A stretch of DNA of 64,000 nucleotides, taken from contig NZ_JAFCJI010000001.1 in the NCBI RefSeq assembly GCF_018131105.1, positions 992,001 through 1,056,000 on the forward strand, written 5' to 3'. The translations under genes and the position numbers were made by a program. This document shows positions 53,961 to 63,066 of the stretch, piece after piece. The number at the start of each line of letters is the position of its first letter. Position 1 is the first letter of the stretch. The stretch comes from Bradyrhizobium manausense (GTDB lineage: Bacteria > Pseudomonadota > Alphaproteobacteria > Rhizobiales > Xanthobacteraceae). The notes below the pieces were generated by a model. That model did no database searches. It saw only the letters and a list, made by a program, of their open reading frames with translations, and was not told the origin of the DNA.

Positions 53961-55120
53961 GCGTGGCGTCAGTGAAGGGCTGGTGCCCCGGTGCTATCAG
54001 GCCGATGCAGTCGGGCGACGGGCTCGTGGTCCGCGTACGTCCGTTCGGCGGCCGGCTCGATGCCGCCCAGACTGCCGGCCTCGCGCATCTCGCCGACCGC
54101 CACGGCAATGGTCTGATCGATGTGACCAGCCGCGCCAATCTTCAGATCAGGGGCGTCAGCGAGACCAGCCATCGACTGCTGCTTGACGGTCTCGCGCAGC
54201 TCACGCTGCTGGACCCTGATGCCGACACCGAATCCCGGCGCAACATCCTGGTCACGCCGTTCTGGTGCGATGGCGACGAGACCCAGGCGCTCGCCGCCGA
54301 GCTGGAGGAGGCGCTGGCGGACTCTGTACTGGAGTTGCCCACGAAATTCGGCTTCGCCATCGATGACGGCAGGTCGCGCGTGCTCGCTGGCAATTCCGCC
54401 GATGTGCGGATCGAGCGTGATCTCACAGGTGGGCTGATGGTGCGCGCGGATGGCGCCAGGGTCGGCCGTAGCGTCGCGCGTGGCGAGGCCGTGACCACTG
54501 CACTCGCTTTCGCAAGCTGGTTCGTCGCGTCAGGTGGCGCCAAGAACGGGCGCGGGCGCATGGCGGCGCATCTCGAATCCGGCGCGAAATTGCCTGAGAT
54601 GCTGGGCGGCGAGGCCGAGCCGGCGCCCATCATGGCCGCGGTGCGCCCCGGGCTCTATCCGCAAGGTGCCATGGTCGGCATCGCCTTCGGGCAGATATCG
54701 CATGCGACGCTCAACCAGCTGTCCGGTTGCGGGCATGCGCTGCGAATGACGCCATGGCGGATGGTGTTGAGCGAGGGCAGGCGGACGATGCCATCAGCCT
54801 CAGGCCTGATCACCGAGGCCTACGATCCGGCGTTGCGCGTCGTCGCCTGTAGCGGCGCGCCGTGCTGCGGCGAGGCCTATGCCGACACTCGCGGGCTGGC
54901 AGCTGCGCTTGCGCCGAACATCGGCGAGGCCGCACGGCTTCACGTCTCCGGCTGCGCCAAGGGCTGCGCCGATTCCGGCGCGGCCGCGATCACGCTGGTG
55001 GCGACGGCTGCGGGATTCGATCTCGTGCGCGGCGGCTCGACGCGCGACGAGCCCATTCTGCGCGGGCTCGACCGCGACGACATCGTTCGCGATCCCTCCA
55101 TCCTGATGGGAGGGCATTGA
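53957..55120 (+). CDS. cobG: Precorrin-3B synthase
   Basis: 387 residues, related to sulfite and nitrite reductases. It hydroxylates precorrin-3A at C20 with molecular oxygen, the step that defines the aerobic pathway and prepares ring contraction. Two ferredoxin-like half domains are followed by the cluster ligands C298-x4-C303/C304 (CSGAPCC) and C333-x3-C337 (SGCAKGC) for the [4Fe-4S] centre. The start overlaps cobN (ATGA) and the stop overlaps cobH (TGATG). Confidence 0.93.
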   Translation: MSVASVKGWCPGAIRPMQSGDGLVVRVRPFGGRLDAAQTAGLAHLADRHGNGLIDVTSRANLQIRGVSETSHRLLLDGLAQLTLLDPDADTESRRNILVTPFWCDGDETQALAAELEEALADSVLELPTKFGFAIDDGRSRVLAGNSADVRIERDLTGGLMVRADGARVGRSVARGEAVTTALAFASWFVASGGAKNGRGRMAAHLESGAKLPEMLGGEAEPAPIMAAVRPGLYPQGAMVGIAFGQISHATLNQLSGCGHALRMTPWRMVLSEGRRTMPSASGLITEAYDPALRVVACSGAPCCGEAYADTRGLAAALAPNIGEAARLHVSGCAKGCADSGAAAITLVATAAGFDLVRGGSTRDEPILRGLDRDDIVRDPSILMGGH

Positions 55121-55749
55121 TGCCGCATAGTTACGAAACCGATGGTGCGGCGATCTACCGGCAATCCTTCGCGACCATCCGGGCCGAGGCCGATTTGGCG
55201 CGCTTCACGCCTGATGAGGAGCAGGTCGCGGTGCGCATGATCCATGCCGCCGGCATGGTGGGCCTCGAGGCGCATATCCGCTTCACGCCTGGCATGGCGA
55301 CCGCCGCACGCGCCGCCCTGCAGAAGGGCGCGCCGATCCTGTGCGATGCGCGCATGGTGTCCGAAGGAATTACGCGCGCGAGATTGCCTGCGGCCAACGC
55401 CGTGATCTGCACGCTTGGCGGCGAAACCGTTCCGGCGCTGGCGCAGTCCATGCGCAACACGCGCTCGGCGGCTGCGCTCGAGCTGTGGCGCCCGCATCTC
55501 GACGGCGCCATCGTCGCGATCGGCAATGCGCCGACGGCGCTGTTTCATCTGCTCAACATGCTCGAGGACCGCGACTGTCCGCGGCCGGCGGCGATCATCG
55601 GCTGCCCTGTCGGTTTCGTCGGCGCGGCCGAGTCCAAGGCTGCGTTGATGGCCGATCCACCGGTGCCTGCGCTGACGGTGGAGGGCCGCCTTGGTGGTTC
55701 AGCGATCACGGTGGCCGCCGTGAATGCGCTCGCGAGCCGGAGCGAGTAG
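55120..55749 (+). CDS. cobH: Precorrin-8X methylmutase
   Basis: 209 residues. It moves the C11 methyl of precorrin-8X to C12, giving hydrogenobyrinic acid. The catalytic histidine is His42 in VRMIHAAGM; APILCDARMVSEGI, IGNAPTALFHLL and IGCPVGFVGAAESKAAL are family stretches. The ATG at 55120 overlaps the cobG stop. The frame is open further upstream but that sequence lies within cobG. cobI begins 2 nt after its stop. Confidence 0.95.
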   Translation: MPHSYETDGAAIYRQSFATIRAEADLARFTPDEEQVAVRMIHAAGMVGLEAHIRFTPGMATAARAALQKGAPILCDARMVSEGITRARLPAANAVICTLGGETVPALAQSMRNTRSAAALELWRPHLDGAIVAIGNAPTALFHLLNMLEDRDCPRPAAIIGCPVGFVGAAESKAALMADPPVPALTVEGRLGGSAITVAAVNALASRSE

Positions 55750-55751
55750 CC

Positions 55752-56483
55752 ATGGGACGCATCATCTGCTGCGGTCTCGGCCCCGGCGATCCTGATCTGA
55801 TGAGCGTGCGCGCTGATCGCACCGTGCGCGGCGCCAGGCACGTCGCCTATTTCCGCAAGAAGGGCCGGCCGGGCCAGGCGCGGCGTATCGTCGCCGGCAT
55901 ATTGGCTGGCGATGTGACCGAATACCCCATGGAATACCCGGTCACCACGGAGATCGCCTTCGACAGCCCGGACTATGTCCAGCTGCTATCAGGCTTCTAC
56001 GACGAATGGTCCGAGCGCCTGGCGCGGCTTTCGCGCGCGGTCGATGTCGTTGTGCTCTGCGAGGGCGATCCTTATTTCTACGGTTCCTTCATGCATCTGC
56101 ACAAGCGCCTGCAGGGCCGCGTCGAGATCGAAGTGATCGCCGGCATTCCGGGCATGGTCGGCTGCTGGAATGGCGTCGGCCAGCCCATCGCGCTCGGTGA
56201 CGACGTGACGACGGTGCTGATGGGGACGCTTCCGGAAGCCGAACTCGAACGCCGCATGCGCGATTCCGATGCGCTCGTGATCATGAAGACCGGCCGCAAT
56301 CTCGCAAAAGTGCGCCGTGCGCTCGCAGCCGCGGGCCGACTGGATGACGCCTGGTTGGTTGAGCGTGGCACCATGCCGGGCGAGCGTGTCGCCCGGCTTG
56401 CCGAGATCGATGCAGCTGACTGTCCTTACTTTGCAATCGTGCTGGTGCACGGCAAGGGCCGGCTTCCGGACGCAGCCGAATGA
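55752..56483 (+). CDS. cobI: Precorrin-2 C20-methyltransferase
   Basis: 243 residues, SAM-dependent tetrapyrrole methylase fold. It methylates precorrin-2 at C20 to give precorrin-3A. The N-terminal CGLGPGDPDLMSVRA, the SAM-binding LCEGDPYFYGSFMHL and IPGMVGCWNG are the family signatures. The start is 2 nt after cobH and the stop overlaps cobJ (ATGA). The product is the substrate of CobG in the same operon. Confidence 0.94.
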   Translation: MGRIICCGLGPGDPDLMSVRADRTVRGARHVAYFRKKGRPGQARRIVAGILAGDVTEYPMEYPVTTEIAFDSPDYVQLLSGFYDEWSERLARLSRAVDVVVLCEGDPYFYGSFMHLHKRLQGRVEIEVIAGIPGMVGCWNGVGQPIALGDDVTTVLMGTLPEAELERRMRDSDALVIMKTGRNLAKVRRALAAAGRLDDAWLVERGTMPGERVARLAEIDAADCPYFAIVLVHGKGRLPDAAE

Positions 56484-57214
56484 CGGGTTCGCTGACCATC
56501 GCGGGCCTCGGCCCGGGCAGCGACGCGCTGGTGACGCCGGAGGTCTCCGCCGCGCTCGCCGCCGCGACCGATATTCTGGGCTATGCGCCTTATGTCGGGC
56601 GCGTCCCGCCACGTGCGGGTCTCGCGCTGCACCCGTCGGATAATCGCGAAGAGCTGCAGCGGGCAGGCGAGGCACTGCGGCTCGCGGCCGAAGGCAGGCA
56701 GGTCGTCATCGTCTCCTCCGGCGACCCCGGCGTCTTTGCGATGGCCTCGGCCGTGTTCGAGGCGCTCGAGCTGGCGCCGCAATATCATGACCTGCCGATC
56801 CGCGTGCTGCCTGGGATCACCGCGATGCTGGCCGCCGCTGCGCGCGCCGGTGCGCCGCTCGGGCATGATTTCTGCGCGATCAATCTCTCCGACAATCTCA
56901 AGCCCTGGGCGGTGATCGAAAAACGGCTGCGGCTCGCTGCGGAGGCTGATTTTTCGATCGCGATGTACAATCCGCGCTCGGCGAGCCGGCCGGAAGGATT
57001 TGGCCGCGCCCTTACGGTGTTGAAAGAAACCGGCTGCGGCGGGCGCCTCGTGATCTTCGCGCGCGCGATCAGTGCTCCCGACGAGAAGATCGTGACAACG
57101 AGGTTGAACGACGCGACGCCCGAGATGGCCGACATGCGCACGCTTGTCATCGTCGGCAATTCGCAGACGCGCCGCGTCGGCCGTTGGGTCTATGCACCGA
57201 GGCAGGTCCGATGA
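56480..57214 (+). CDS. cobJ: Precorrin-3B C17-methyltransferase
   Basis: 244 residues, tetrapyrrole methylase fold. It methylates C17 of precorrin-3B and drives ring contraction to precorrin-4. Signatures: AGLGPGSDALVTPE, YAPYVGRV, SSGDPGVFAMASAVFE, LPGITAMLAAAARAGAPLGHDF and IAMYNPRSASRP. The 3' end overlaps the antisense cobK gene by 25 nt, so plus-strand readthrough into cobL makes RNA antisense to cobK. Confidence 0.94.
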   Translation: MTGSLTIAGLGPGSDALVTPEVSAALAAATDILGYAPYVGRVPPRAGLALHPSDNREELQRAGEALRLAAEGRQVVIVSSGDPGVFAMASAVFEALELAPQYHDLPIRVLPGITAMLAAAARAGAPLGHDFCAINLSDNLKPWAVIEKRLRLAAEADFSIAMYNPRSASRPEGFGRALTVLKETGCGGRLVIFARAISAPDEKIVTTRLNDATPEMADMRTLVIVGNSQTRRVGRWVYAPRQVR

Positions 57215-57936
57215 CCAAGCCACTGCATCACCTCAGCGACGCTCTCGACCCGTTGGCGCTCGGGCAGCGTCGGCCGCGAGATCATGATCACGGGCAGGCC
57301 GAGCATACGGGCAGCATCGATCTTAGCGCGGGCGCCGCCGCCACCGGAGTTGCGGGTGACGACCCACGCGATGCCGCGTGTGCGCATCATCTCCAGTTCG
57401 CCATCAAGCATGAACGGCCCGCGCGACACGATCACATCTGCTGCGAAGGGCAGGGGTGCCTCGGGAGGATCGACGAACCGCAGGGTATAAATATGCTGCG
57501 GCTTCGTCGCGAACGGCGCGATGTGCTGCCGGCCGATGGCAAGGAATACGCGTGCCGGCACCTCGGGCAGGGCGGCAGCCGCAGCGGCGACATCGCCGAC
57601 TTCGGTCCAGTTGTCGTCCGGCGCTCTGGCCCACGGCGCGCGTTCCAGCGCAATCAATTGCGTTCCGGTTTCCGAGCAGGCTTCAACGGCGTTGCTGCTC
57701 ATCTCGGCAGCGAAGGGATGCGTCGCGTCGATCACATGCGTGATACCTTCGCCGAGGATGTAATCTGCAAGCCCGCTCGCGCCACCAAAGCCGCCAATGC
57801 GGGTCGGCAGCGGCTGATCGGCAGGCAAGCGCGTGCGGCCGCCATAGGAATAGACGGCGTCAAGACCCGCGTGCGCGATCTCTGCGGCGAGCAGGCTCGC
57901 ATCGGAAGTTCCGCCCAGAACAAGGGCGCGTGTCAT
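57190..57936 (-). CDS. cobK: Precorrin-6A reductase
   Basis: 248 residues. It reduces the C18-C19 bond of precorrin-6A with NADPH. The N-terminal VLGGTSDASLLAAEI is the nucleotide-binding loop; VIDATHPFAAEMSSNAV and RVFLAIGRQHIAPF are conserved, and VVTRNSGGGGARAKIDAA closes the second half. ATG 57936 has AAGGA with 7-nt spacing. It is the only minus-strand gene inside the long operon: it overlaps the cobJ end by 25 nt, and its start codon and that of cobL lie in the same CATG. Its promoter must lie inside cobL. Confidence 0.94.
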   Translation of the reverse strand: MTRALVLGGTSDASLLAAEIAHAGLDAVYSYGGRTRLPADQPLPTRIGGFGGASGLADYILGEGITHVIDATHPFAAEMSSNAVEACSETGTQLIALERAPWARAPDDNWTEVGDVAAAAAALPEVPARVFLAIGRQHIAPFATKPQHIYTLRFVDPPEAPLPFAADVIVSRGPFMLDGELEMMRTRGIAWVVTRNSGGGGARAKIDAARMLGLPVIMISRPTLPERQRVESVAEVMQWLGHRTCLGA

Positions 57937-59128
57937 GGTTGATTCCTTGGCTGATCCCTGGCTGACCATCATCGGTATCGGCGAAGATGGCCTTGCCGGC
58001 CTGTCCGAAGCAAGCCGAAAGGCGCTTGCTGGCGCGGAAACCGTGTTCGGCGGTGAACGGCATCTGGCGCTCGCAGATGTCGGAGCCCGCGGCCGCGCAT
58101 GGCCGGTGCCGTTCGATGCCGACGTCGTGCTGAGTTGTCGCGGCCGGCCGACGGCGGTGCTGACCTCCGGCGATCCGTTCTGGCACGGCGCCGGCGCAAG
58201 CCTTGCAGAGAAGCTCGACGCGGGCGAGTGGATCGCGCATTCCGCGCCATCGACCTTCTCGCTCGCTGCCGCGCGGCTAGGCTGGCGGCTCGAATCCGTC
58301 GTCTGCCTCGGGCTTCATGCCGCGCCATTCGAGCGGCTCGTGCTGCATCTCGCGCTGGGCGCGCGGATCATCTGCCTCGTGCGCGATGGCAAGGCGGCCG
58401 CTGATCTCGCGAAATGGCTGAGTGAGCGCGGCTGGGGCGCCTCCGCGTTCTGGACTCTCGCCGCACTCGGCGGGCCACGTGAAGCCATTGCGCAGCAACG
58501 TGCGGACAGCTTTGCAGGCGATCGCGCCGGAAACCTGGTCGCGGTCGCTATCGAGGCAGGGGGCGGGCAAGGCCTGCCCCGCAGCTCCGGTCTTGCGGAT
58601 GATCTTTTCGTCCATGACGGCCAGATCACCAAGCGGCCGGTCCGTGCGCTCGCGCTGTCGACCCTAGCGCCGCGCCAAGGCGAGCGGCTGTGGGACATCG
58701 GTGCCGGCTCGGGCTCGATCTCGGTGGAATGGGCGCTGTGCGGGGGCACGGCGATTGCCGTTGAGGTCCGCGAGGATCGCGTTGCGAACATCCGCAGCAA
58801 TGCAGTCGTGTTTGGACTGGCGCATCGGATCACAACCGTCGCGGGGAGGGCGCCCGAAGCTCTCGCCGCGCTGGACGCGCCGGATGCGGTCTTCATGGGT
58901 GGTGGCCTCGATCGCGCAATGTTCGATGCTGTCTGGTTACGACTTTCGCCAGGCACTCGGCTTGTGGCACATTCAGTGACGCTGGAAACGGAAGCGCTGC
59001 TCGGCGAATTGCATGGGCAGCATGGCGGCGAATTGGTGCGGGTCGAGATCGCCCATGCCGCTTCGCTTGGCCGCTATCGCTCGTGGGAGGCGGCGCGACC
59101 CGTGGTGCAGTGGAGTGCGATCCGATGA
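57935..59128 (+). CDS. cobL: Precorrin-6Y C5,15-methyltransferase (decarboxylating)
   Basis: 397 residues with two domains. The N-terminal tetrapyrrole methylase part (CbiE-like; ADPWLTIIGIGEDG, TSGDPFWHGAG) acts at C5, the C-terminal part (CbiT-like; DIGAGSGSISVEW at 254-266) acts at C15 and removes the acetate carboxyl of C12. ATG 57935 has AAGGG at about 8 nt; an in-frame TTG at 57949 would also leave an intact domain and avoid overlap with cobK, so the start is open. The end overlaps cobE (ATGA). Confidence 0.94.
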   Translation: MVDSLADPWLTIIGIGEDGLAGLSEASRKALAGAETVFGGERHLALADVGARGRAWPVPFDADVVLSCRGRPTAVLTSGDPFWHGAGASLAEKLDAGEWIAHSAPSTFSLAAARLGWRLESVVCLGLHAAPFERLVLHLALGARIICLVRDGKAAADLAKWLSERGWGASAFWTLAALGGPREAIAQQRADSFAGDRAGNLVAVAIEAGGGQGLPRSSGLADDLFVHDGQITKRPVRALALSTLAPRQGERLWDIGAGSGSISVEWALCGGTAIAVEVREDRVANIRSNAVVFGLAHRITTVAGRAPEALAALDAPDAVFMGGGLDRAMFDAVWLRLSPGTRLVAHSVTLETEALLGELHGQHGGELVRVEIAHAASLGRYRSWEAARPVVQWSAIR

Positions 59129-59493
59129 AGGTCGCCGGGCTCGGATTCAGGCAGGATGTGTCGCTGGCGTCGTTGCGCGAAGCGCTTGCGGCCGCGGGCG
59201 GTTCTGAAGGCCTTGTGGCCGTGGCAACCGTCAGCGACAAGGCCGACACAGAGGCCTTGAAACTGCTCGCGCGCGAATGCGGCGTGCCGATCAAGGCTGT
59301 GCCGGCTGAAATGTTGGCCGATGTCGATACGCCGACGCAGTCGCAACGGATCACCGAAAAGTTCGGCACTGGTTCCGTCGCGGAAGCCGCGGCACTCGTA
59401 GCCGCCGGCCCTCACGCGCGGCTCATCGCGACGCGTGCGATCTCGCGGGATCGCACCGCGACCGCCGCGATCGCCGAAGGAGACGGCCCATGA
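59125..59493 (+). CDS. cobE: CobE/CbiG C-terminal domain protein
   Basis: 122 residues matching the C-terminal domain of CbiG, found as the separate protein CobE in aerobic producers. Visible are [35 protein letters not shown] and [11 protein letters not shown]. It is needed for cobalamin synthesis in some bacteria, but its exact role is unsettled; binding of an intermediate is likely. ATG 59125 overlaps the cobL stop, and cobM overlaps its own stop, in both cases as ATGA. Confidence 0.9.
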   Translation: MKVAGLGFRQDVSLASLREALAAAGGSEGLVAVATVSDKADTEALKLLARECGVPIKAVPAEMLADVDTPTQSQRITEKFGTGSVAEAAALVAAGPHARLIATRAISRDRTATAAIAEGDGP

Positions 59494-60272
59494 CCGTACA
59501 TTTCATCGGCGCCGGGCCGGGCGCTGCCGATCTTCTCACCCTGCGCGGCCGCGATCTCATCGCCGCATCTCCGGTTTGTCTCTATGCCGGCTCGCTGGTG
59601 CCCGCGGGCGTGCTGGCGCATTGCCCGGCCGGCGCGCGCATGATCAACACCGCGCCGTTGTCGCTCGACGAGATCATCGCCGAGATGGCCGCCGCCCATG
59701 CGGAGGGCAAGGACGTCGCGCGGCTGCACTCCGGCGATCTCTCGATCTGGTCGGCGATGGGCGAGCAGCTTCGCCGCCTGCGTGCGCTCGGCATTCCCTT
59801 CACGGTTACACCGGGCGTGCCGTCTTTCTCGGCCGCCGCAGCAGCGCTGGAGGCCGAGCTGACGCTGCCCGGTCTCGCCCAGAGCGTGGTGTTGACCCGC
59901 ACGCCGGGCCGCGCCAGCGCGATGCCTGAGGGCGAGAGGCTTGCCGCATTCGCTTCCACCGGTGCGGTGCTCGCCATCCATCTGTCAATCCATCTGCTCG
60001 ACCAGGTCGTTGCCGAGCTGACGCCGCATTATGGCGAAGACTGTCCGGTCGCGATCGTCTGGCGCGCGAGCTGGCCGGACCAGCGCATTGTGCGCGCGAC
60101 GCTTGCGTCGCTCGATAGCGCCGTCGCTGCCGAGATGGAGCGGACCGCGCTGATCCTGGTCGGCAAAACCCTCGACGCGGCGAATTTTGACGAGAGCCGG
60201 CTCTATGCGGCCGACTACGACCGACGCTATCGGCCCGTTGGTGCCGAGCCGCGCTTTCCGGAGGCGTCGTGA
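59490..60272 (+). CDS. cobM: Precorrin-4 C11-methyltransferase
   Basis: 260 residues, tetrapyrrole methylase fold. It methylates precorrin-4 at C11 to precorrin-5. Signatures: [40 protein letters not shown] and [14 protein letters not shown]. The start overlaps cobE and the stop TGA overlaps the cobB start region (60270-60272). Confidence 0.94.
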   Translation: MTVHFIGAGPGAADLLTLRGRDLIAASPVCLYAGSLVPAGVLAHCPAGARMINTAPLSLDEIIAEMAAAHAEGKDVARLHSGDLSIWSAMGEQLRRLRALGIPFTVTPGVPSFSAAAAALEAELTLPGLAQSVVLTRTPGRASAMPEGERLAAFASTGAVLAIHLSIHLLDQVVAELTPHYGEDCPVAIVWRASWPDQRIVRATLASLDSAVAAEMERTALILVGKTLDAANFDESRLYAADYDRRYRPVGAEPRFPEAS

Positions 60273-61582
60273 TGGCTGCAGGTCTCGTCATCTCGGCTCC
60301 AGCTTCCGGCGTCGGCAAGACCACGCTGACGCTGGCGCTCGCCCGGGCCTGGCGCAATCGCGGCTTGAACGTGCAGTGCTTCAAGAGCGGGCCTGACTAT
60401 ATCGACCCTGCCTTTCATGCTGCTGCGACGGGACGTGCCTCCGTCAACGTCGATAGCTGGGCGATGGATCGCGCCACGATCGCGCATCTCGTCAGCCGGG
60501 GCCTTGATGCCGATATCGTTCTCGCCGAGGGCTCGATGGGCCTGTTCGACGGCGTTGCCGCGCGCGGCGTGTCCGGCACCGGTGCCACCGCCGACATCGC
60601 GGAGATGCTTGGCTGGCCGGTCGTCCTCGTGATCGACCCGTCCGGGCAGGCGCAGACGGCCGCGGCGATCGCTGCGGGCCTTCGCGATTACCGCGCCGGC
60701 GTGCGTCTTGCGGGCGTCGTGCTCAATCGTGTCGCGAGTCCTCGCCATGAAGACCTGGTGCGTCGTGCCCTCAAAGATGTCGGCATCACTGTGTTCGGCG
60801 CGCTGCCGCGTCATGCTGAGATCAGCCTGCCGAAGCGGCATCTCGGTCTGGTGCAGGCCGAGGAGCAGGCCGAGATCGGCAAGCTGATCGATGAAGCGGC
60901 GCGCTTTGTCTCCGAGCACGTCGATCTCGATGCGGTGATGCGATCGGCGCCTGCCTGGTCGCCGCAAGCCGCATCGAATGGCGTGAGCGTCACGCCGCCG
61001 GGCCAGCGCATCGCGCTGGCCCGCGACGCCGCGTTCTCCTTCGTCTATCCGCATATGCTGGAAGCCTGGCACGCGGCGGGCGCGGAGATCGCGACATTCT
61101 CGCCGCTGGCCGACGAAGCGCCTGATGCCAACGCCGATGTGTGCTGGCTGCCCGGCGGCTATCCCGAGCTTCATGCCGGCACAATCGCCGCCAATGCGCG
61201 CTTCCGCAGCGGCCTGCGCGCCTTTGCTGAAACGCGGCCGGTGCATGGCGAATGCGGGGGGTATATGGTGCTAGGCAATGCCTTGACCGACGCCGACGGT
61301 ATCAGCCACGAGATGATGGGCCTGCTCGGTCTGGAGACGAGCTTTGCCAAGCGCCGCATGCATCTGGGCTATCGCCTTGCCGCGCTCGCTGCACCCATGC
61401 CTGGACATCAGGCCGGCGCACGCCTGCGTGGCCACGAATTCCATTACTCGACGATTCTCGCGCAGCCCGACACGCCACTGGCGGTCGTTCACGACGCCAC
61501 CGGCGCGGTCATCGCTGAGACCGGCTCGCGGCGCGGACACGCCACCGGCACGTTCTTCCACCTGATCGCGGAGGATCGGTGA
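60272..61582 (+). CDS. cobB: Hydrogenobyrinic acid a,c-diamide synthase
   Basis: 436 residues. It amidates the a and c side chains with glutamine and ATP before cobalt insertion. The N-terminal part has the ATP loop SAPASGVGKTT (8-18) and KSGPDYIDPAFH; the C-terminal glutaminase has Cys328 in HGECGGYMVLG, WLPGGYPELHAG and a C-terminal His in GHEFHYS. ATG 60272 was chosen over GTG 60269 because GGAGG (60260-60264) is 7 nt from it. Stop overlaps the cobA GTG. Confidence 0.94.
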   Translation: MAAGLVISAPASGVGKTTLTLALARAWRNRGLNVQCFKSGPDYIDPAFHAAATGRASVNVDSWAMDRATIAHLVSRGLDADIVLAEGSMGLFDGVAARGVSGTGATADIAEMLGWPVVLVIDPSGQAQTAAAIAAGLRDYRAGVRLAGVVLNRVASPRHEDLVRRALKDVGITVFGALPRHAEISLPKRHLGLVQAEEQAEIGKLIDEAARFVSEHVDLDAVMRSAPAWSPQAASNGVSVTPPGQRIALARDAAFSFVYPHMLEAWHAAGAEIATFSPLADEAPDANADVCWLPGGYPELHAGTIAANARFRSGLRAFAETRPVHGECGGYMVLGNALTDADGISHEMMGLLGLETSFAKRRMHLGYRLAALAAPMPGHQAGARLRGHEFHYSTILAQPDTPLAVVHDATGAVIAETGSRRGHATGTFFHLIAEDR

Positions 61583-62310
61583 GCGGTTTTGTTTCCTTCA
61601 TTTCCGCCGGTCCCGGCGATCCTGAATTGCTCACGCTCAAGGGCGCCGCGCGGCTGCGCGAGGCCGACGTGGTGCTCTACGACGATCTTGCCTCTGGCGC
61701 GATCCTCGATCTCGCACGCTCCGGCGCCAATCTCGTCGCGGTCGGGAAACGGGCAGGCCGGCCCTCGACAAAGCAGCATCATGTCAACCGCCTGCTGGTC
61801 GACTATGCCGCCACGGGCGTACGCGTCGTGCGGCTGAAGTCGGGCGACGCCGGCATCTTTGGCCGGCTCGAGGAGGAGCTGGAGACGCTCCGCGAAGCCG
61901 GTATCGGCTACGAGATCATTCCCGGCGTCACCTCGGCCTGCGTCGCGGCCGCACAAGCCGGCATTCCCCTGACCCGCCGCCACACCGCGCGCCGGGTACA
62001 GTTCGTCACCGGCGCCGATGTCACCGGCGAACTGCCGCCAAATCTGAACTGGGCGGCGCTGGCCGATCCTGACGCGACGACGGTGGTCTATATGGGCCGG
62101 CGCACTTTTCCGGCGCTGGTCGCGAAATTGATCGAGCACGGCCTTGCACCCACGACGCCGGCATTGTTCGCCGAGTCCCTCGGCCGCGCCGACGAGCGGC
62201 TGGTGCGGACCACGATCGCCGAACTCGCCGATCAACTCGCACGCGGGGGCGCGGCGTCCACCGCGGCCGTGATCATGTTCGGCGCGCTGGCGGAGGGCGG
62301 GTCATCATGA
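61579..62310 (+). CDS. cobA: Uroporphyrinogen-III C-methyltransferase
   Basis: 243 residues, a stand-alone SUMT without the CysG oxidase/chelatase domain. It adds methyl groups at C2 and C7 of uroporphyrinogen III to give precorrin-2, the entry to the pathway. Signatures: SAGPGDPELLTLKGA, VGKRAGRPSTKQHHVN, RLKSGDAGIFGRLEEE, IPGVTSACVAAAQAGIPLTRR and VVYMGRRTF. Start is GTG 61579, overlapping the cobB stop (GTGA); cobF overlaps its end (ATGA). Confidence 0.94.
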   Translation: MSGFVSFISAGPGDPELLTLKGAARLREADVVLYDDLASGAILDLARSGANLVAVGKRAGRPSTKQHHVNRLLVDYAATGVRVVRLKSGDAGIFGRLEEELETLREAGIGYEIIPGVTSACVAAAQAGIPLTRRHTARRVQFVTGADVTGELPPNLNWAALADPDATTVVYMGRRTFPALVAKLIEHGLAPTTPALFAESLGRADERLVRTTIAELADQLARGGAASTAAVIMFGALAEGGSS

Positions 62311-63056
62311 TGACGCTGACCCTGATCGGCATCGGCTGCGGCGACCCCGGGCAGCTCACACGCGCCGCGATCGAGGCGATCAATGCCGCCGATCTCGTCC
62401 TGATTCCGCGCAAAGGCTCCGCAAAGTCTGATCTTGCTGATCTCAGGCGAACGATCTGCGCCGACGTGCTCACCAACGACGCCACACGTATAGCCGAATT
62501 TGATCTTCCCGTGCGCGACGCCGGTGAAACCGAGTATCGGAAAGGCGTCGATGATTGGCACGATGCGGTTGCCGCAACCTGGTCGCAGACGATCGAAAAT
62601 CATCTCGGAAGCGACGGCAAGGCCGCTTTGCTGATCTGGGGCGATCCCTCGCTCTATGATTCCTCGCTGCGCATCGCGCGCCGGCTCGTTCCGTTGCCCA
62701 AGATCGAGGTCGTGCCGGGCATCACCTCGATTCAGGCGCTGTGCGCGGCGCATGCGCTGCCCCTCAACGATATCGGCGAGCCCTTCCTGGTGACGACCGG
62801 GCGCCGCCTGCGCGAAGGTGGCTGGCCGCAAGGCGTCGACACCGTTGTGGTGATGCTCGACGGCGGCACGGCGTTCCAGTCGCTCGATCCGAAGGGCCTG
62901 CATATCTGGTGGGGCGCCTATCTCGGCATGGCTGATCAGATCATCCTATCCGGCGCGCTGGCTGAGGTCGGTCCACGCATCGTCACCGCGCGGCGAGAGG
63001 CGCGCGAGCGTCACGGCTGGATCATGGACAGTTATATTTTGAAGCGCAGGCCGTAA
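62307..63056 (+). CDS. cobF: Precorrin-6A synthase (deacetylating)
   Basis: 249 residues, tetrapyrrole methylase fold. CobF methylates C1 of precorrin-5 with loss of the acetyl group, a step specific to the aerobic route. Signatures: IGIGCGDPGQLTRAAIEAI, IPRKGSAKSDLADLRR, LLIWGDPSLYDSSLRIA and VPGITSIQALCA. Two ATGs lie in tandem at 62307 and 62310; the first overlaps the cobA stop. Confidence 0.94.
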   Translation: MMTLTLIGIGCGDPGQLTRAAIEAINAADLVLIPRKGSAKSDLADLRRTICADVLTNDATRIAEFDLPVRDAGETEYRKGVDDWHDAVAATWSQTIENHLGSDGKAALLIWGDPSLYDSSLRIARRLVPLPKIEVVPGITSIQALCAAHALPLNDIGEPFLVTTGRRLREGGWPQGVDTVVVMLDGGTAFQSLDPKGLHIWWGAYLGMADQIILSGALAEVGPRIVTARREARERHGWIMDSYILKRRP

Positions 63057-63066
63057 GCGAGGCAGC

